Source of the DNA: VRUE01 sp963698085
GTDB taxonomy: Bacteria; Actinomycetota; Thermoleophilia; Solirubrobacterales; 70-9
DNA: 64,000 nucleotides
Assembly (NCBI GenBank): GCA_963698085.1
Contig: OY969122.1
Coordinates: 806,001-870,000, forward strand
Reading direction: 5' to 3'
A program made the translations under genes and the position numbers. Of the stretch, positions 62,413 through 64,000 are shown one piece after another. Numbering within the stretch: position 1 is the stretch's first letter; every line of letters begins with the position of its first letter. The notes beneath the pieces were generated by a model. That model saw only the letters and a list, made by a program, of their open reading frames with translations. It was not told where the DNA came from and made no database searches.

Positions 62413-63777
62413 ATGACCGACTTCACCGGGCTGGCTGTCGCCGGCCGGATCAGCACCCCCGCCGACTCCGACTGGAACCAGGCGCGCACCGCGTGGAACC
62501 TGGTCGCCGATCAGCACCCGGCGGCGGTCGTCTTCGCTGAGAGCGCCGAGGACATCGCGGCGACGGTCCGCTTCGCCGCTGAGAACGAGCTCAAAGTCGC
62601 CGCCCAGGGGACCGGCCACGGAGCGGCGGCGCTGGCGCCACTGGAGGGGACGATCCTGCTCAAGACGGAGCGGATGCGCGGGGTCGAGGTTGATCCTGGC
62701 GCCCACCGGGCGCGGGTCGAGGCCGGCGTGCTCGGAGCCGAGCTGGGCCAGGCGGCCGGCGAGCACGGGCTCTGCTTCCTGCCGGGCTCCTCGCCCGACG
62801 TCGGCGTGACCGGCTACACGCTCGGCGGCGGACTGAGCTGGCTGGGGCGCCGCTACGGCTTTGCCTGCAACCGCGTCGCCGCGATTGAGCTGATCGACGC
62901 CGACGGCGAGGCCCGCACGGTCGACGCTGACAACGACCCCGACCTCTTCTGGGCCTTGCGCGGCGGCGGTGGTGGCTACGCGGCGGTCGCGGCGCTGCAG
63001 GTGGAACTGCTGCCGATCGCCGAGGTCTACGCGGGCGCCTTGCTCTTCCCCGCCGAGGTCGGCGCCGAGGCAGTGCGCGTCTACCGCGACTGGGCCGCGG
63101 GCGTCCCCGAGGAGGTCAGCTCGGTCGTCCGCTTCCTCACCCCACCGCCGATCCCAGACGTGCCCGAGCCACTCCGCGGTACGCCGTTGCTGACGATCGG
63201 TGCCGCCTGCATCGGCGGCCAGGCAGAGGGCGAAGCGACGATCGCGCCGCTGCGCGAGATCGGCGAGACGATCATGGATACCTTCGCCTGGATGCCTACC
63301 GCCGGTTTGAGCAGAATCCATATGGACCCGGAGACTCCGGTGCCGGCCATCGGCGAAGGGATGACGATCCGCGAGCTCCCCGACGAGGCGATCGAGGCAT
63401 TCGTCTCGGTCGCCGGTCCCGAATCGGGCTCGCCTCTGCTGCTCAGCGAGCTGCGCCACCTCGGCGGCGCCCTGGGACGTCCGGCCGAGAACGGCGGCGC
63501 CCTCTCACACCTCGACGCCGACTTCGTCATGTTCAGCGTCGGCATGCCGATGACCCCGGAGCTGGGCGAGGCGATTCCCGCCCACCTGCGGGAGATCGAG
63601 GAGAAAATGAGCCCCTGGGCGGCAGGCGGCGGCTACTACAACTTCGTCGAGGGACCCTGCGACGTCGACGCGATCCTGCCGCCCGAGGTCTGCGATCGAC
63701 TCGGCGAGGCAAAGCGCAAGTGGGACCCGAGCGGACGCATCATCGCCAACCACGCGGTCTCGCTGGGCGAGGTCTGA
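62413..63777 (+). CDS. FAD-linked oxidoreductase (BBE/hydroxynicotine-oxidase-like)
   Basis: A 454-aa flavin oxidase of the PCMH/BBE family. The FAD domain has PAAVVFAESAEDIAATVRFA, the pyrophosphate-binding QGTGHGAA (the His is where a covalent 8-alpha-histidyl FAD forms in relatives) and GYTLGGGLSWLGRRYG. The C-terminal YYNFVEG and LGEAKRKWDPSGRIIANH are typical BBE ends. Family members oxidise alcohols, sugars or aromatic amines. It is divergent from the tyrosinase operon. Start ATG 62413 with GAGGAG nearby. Confidence 0.9.
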   Translation: MTDFTGLAVAGRISTPADSDWNQARTAWNLVADQHPAAVVFAESAEDIAATVRFAAENELKVAAQGTGHGAAALAPLEGTILLKTERMRGVEVDPGAHRARVEAGVLGAELGQAAGEHGLCFLPGSSPDVGVTGYTLGGGLSWLGRRYGFACNRVAAIELIDADGEARTVDADNDPDLFWALRGGGGGYAAVAALQVELLPIAEVYAGALLFPAEVGAEAVRVYRDWAAGVPEEVSSVVRFLTPPPIPDVPEPLRGTPLLTIGAACIGGQAEGEATIAPLREIGETIMDTFAWMPTAGLSRIHMDPETPVPAIGEGMTIRELPDEAIEAFVSVAGPESGSPLLLSELRHLGGALGRPAENGGALSHLDADFVMFSVGMPMTPELGEAIPAHLREIEEKMSPWAAGGGYYNFVEGPCDVDAILPPEVCDRLGEAKRKWDPSGRIIANHAVSLGEV

Positions 63778-63800
63778 ACCGAACCCGCTTCTCTTGTCAA

Positions 63801-63824
63801 ATAGTGGTACACTTAACCCACTAT
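63801..63824. promoter_or_regulatory. Palindrome overlapping the start of the last gene
   Basis: ATAGTGG at 63801-63807 is repeated in reverse complement, CCACTAT, at 63818-63824 with a ten-base spacer, and the second arm contains the first bases of the ATG at 63823. The stretch is A+T-rich. Such placement suits an autoregulatory operator, as in antitoxin genes. Confidence 0.5.
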
Positions 63825-64000
63825 GACGTTTATAGTGCCCACCAGACCGGGCCGGTACGAGATTCGGGAGTCGGCCCAAACGCCTAAGGGCCCCCGTAGC
63901 CGGACGCTCGTCTCATTCCGCGAGCTGGACGACGCTGTAGTCGAGAAGGCCCGGGAAAAGGGCGCCAAGGCAGTCGACGTAACCGAGTTGAGGCGGGCAG
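63823..64000 (+). CDS. Small unidentified protein, cut by window end (possible antitoxin)
   Basis: From ATG 63823 the frame is open to the edge, giving at least 59 residues: MTFIVPTRPGRYEIRESAQT, then SRTLVSFRELDDAVVEKARE and AKAVDVTELRRA. The mixed strand-helix, charged composition is protein-like. No family is recognised. The palindrome overlapping its start and its small size recall toxin-antitoxin leaders, but the partner lies beyond the window. Confidence 0.6.
   Translation, partial: MTFIVPTRPGRYEIRESAQTPKGPRSRTLVSFRELDDAVVEKAREKGAKAVDVTELRRA

Noticed and set aside
63318..63325. CCATATGG in the FAD-oxidase gene as a fifth palindromic element
   Set aside because: Only the central eight bases match; the GACGTGCCGGTG and CACCGGCACGTC ends are absent.

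Overview
The window is a G+C-rich, densely packed bacterial chromosome segment with frequent GTG/TTG starts and many 1-4 base stop/start overlaps. F420-type (deazaflavin) oxidoreductase, LexA boxes of the CGAAC-N4-GTTCG type, FolE2, an Rv2578c-type radical SAM protein and a duplicated single-polypeptide ATPase for an oligopeptide ABC system all point to Actinobacteria. The overall gene mix looks most like Thermoleophilia (Solirubrobacterales); that placement is inference from gene content, not from a marker gene.

Layout. 1-5 kb: oligopeptide/dipeptide ABC transporter (binding protein cut by the window edge, two permeases, one double ATPase) followed by an ATP-dependent DNA ligase. 6-15.2 kb: mostly minus-strand housekeeping and regulation: a frameshifted radical SAM gene under a LexA box, SnoaL-like proteins, YtoQ, a dCTP deaminase-type protein, three TetR regulators, a MerR regulator, an SDR, an AbrB-like protein, tRNA-Tyr and a PD-(D/E)XK nuclease-like gene with its own LexA-like box. 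15.2-25 kb: primary-type sigma factor, FolE2, PgsA, MMPL transporter, ferritin-like lipoprotein, two related winged-helix regulators flanking a family 5 uracil-DNA glycosylase, and an orphan E1-like (ThiF) enzyme with a possible peptide-binding N-domain. 25-28 kb: lipoprotein, LuxR-type HTH, Cys-rich RTX-like secreted protein, PLD-family protein.

28-36 kb is an accessory region: two copies of a DUF4160/DUF2442 pair, an XRE-ImmA/IrrE plus PIN (DUF4411) pair, tRNA-Ser(CGA), and a 4.8 kb block of small enzymes (Nudix, several GNATs, HAD, cupin) bounded on its far side by a 41-base copy of the 5' half of the same tRNA-Ser. 36-40 kb looks like an exopolysaccharide locus (BcsA-like synthase with PilZ, acyltransferase, SGNH hydrolase). 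40-48 kb: tRNA-Ser(GGA), TadA, subtilase, USP, MBL hydrolase, a large membrane protein, a fatty-acid desaturase and a cyclopropane synthase. 48-60.8 kb: CydAB, Pgi, Tal, Tkt, a membrane Ser/Thr kinase, a TolB-like protein, an FHA protein and RpiA, so non-oxidative pentose phosphate metabolism sits with the bd oxidase. 60.8-63.8 kb: tyrosinase operon and a divergent FAD-linked oxidase; the last gene runs off the edge.

The most unusual feature is a family of exactly 50-base palindromic elements (four copies, 44.4-60.1 kb) with shared ends GACGTGCCGGTG/CACCGGCACGTC and a CCATATGG centre. One copy is a perfect palindrome lying in frame inside a membrane-protein gene. Other long hairpins (5.9, 8.5 and 50.1 kb) also run into coding ends. 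No rRNA, CRISPR array, integrase or transposase was seen.
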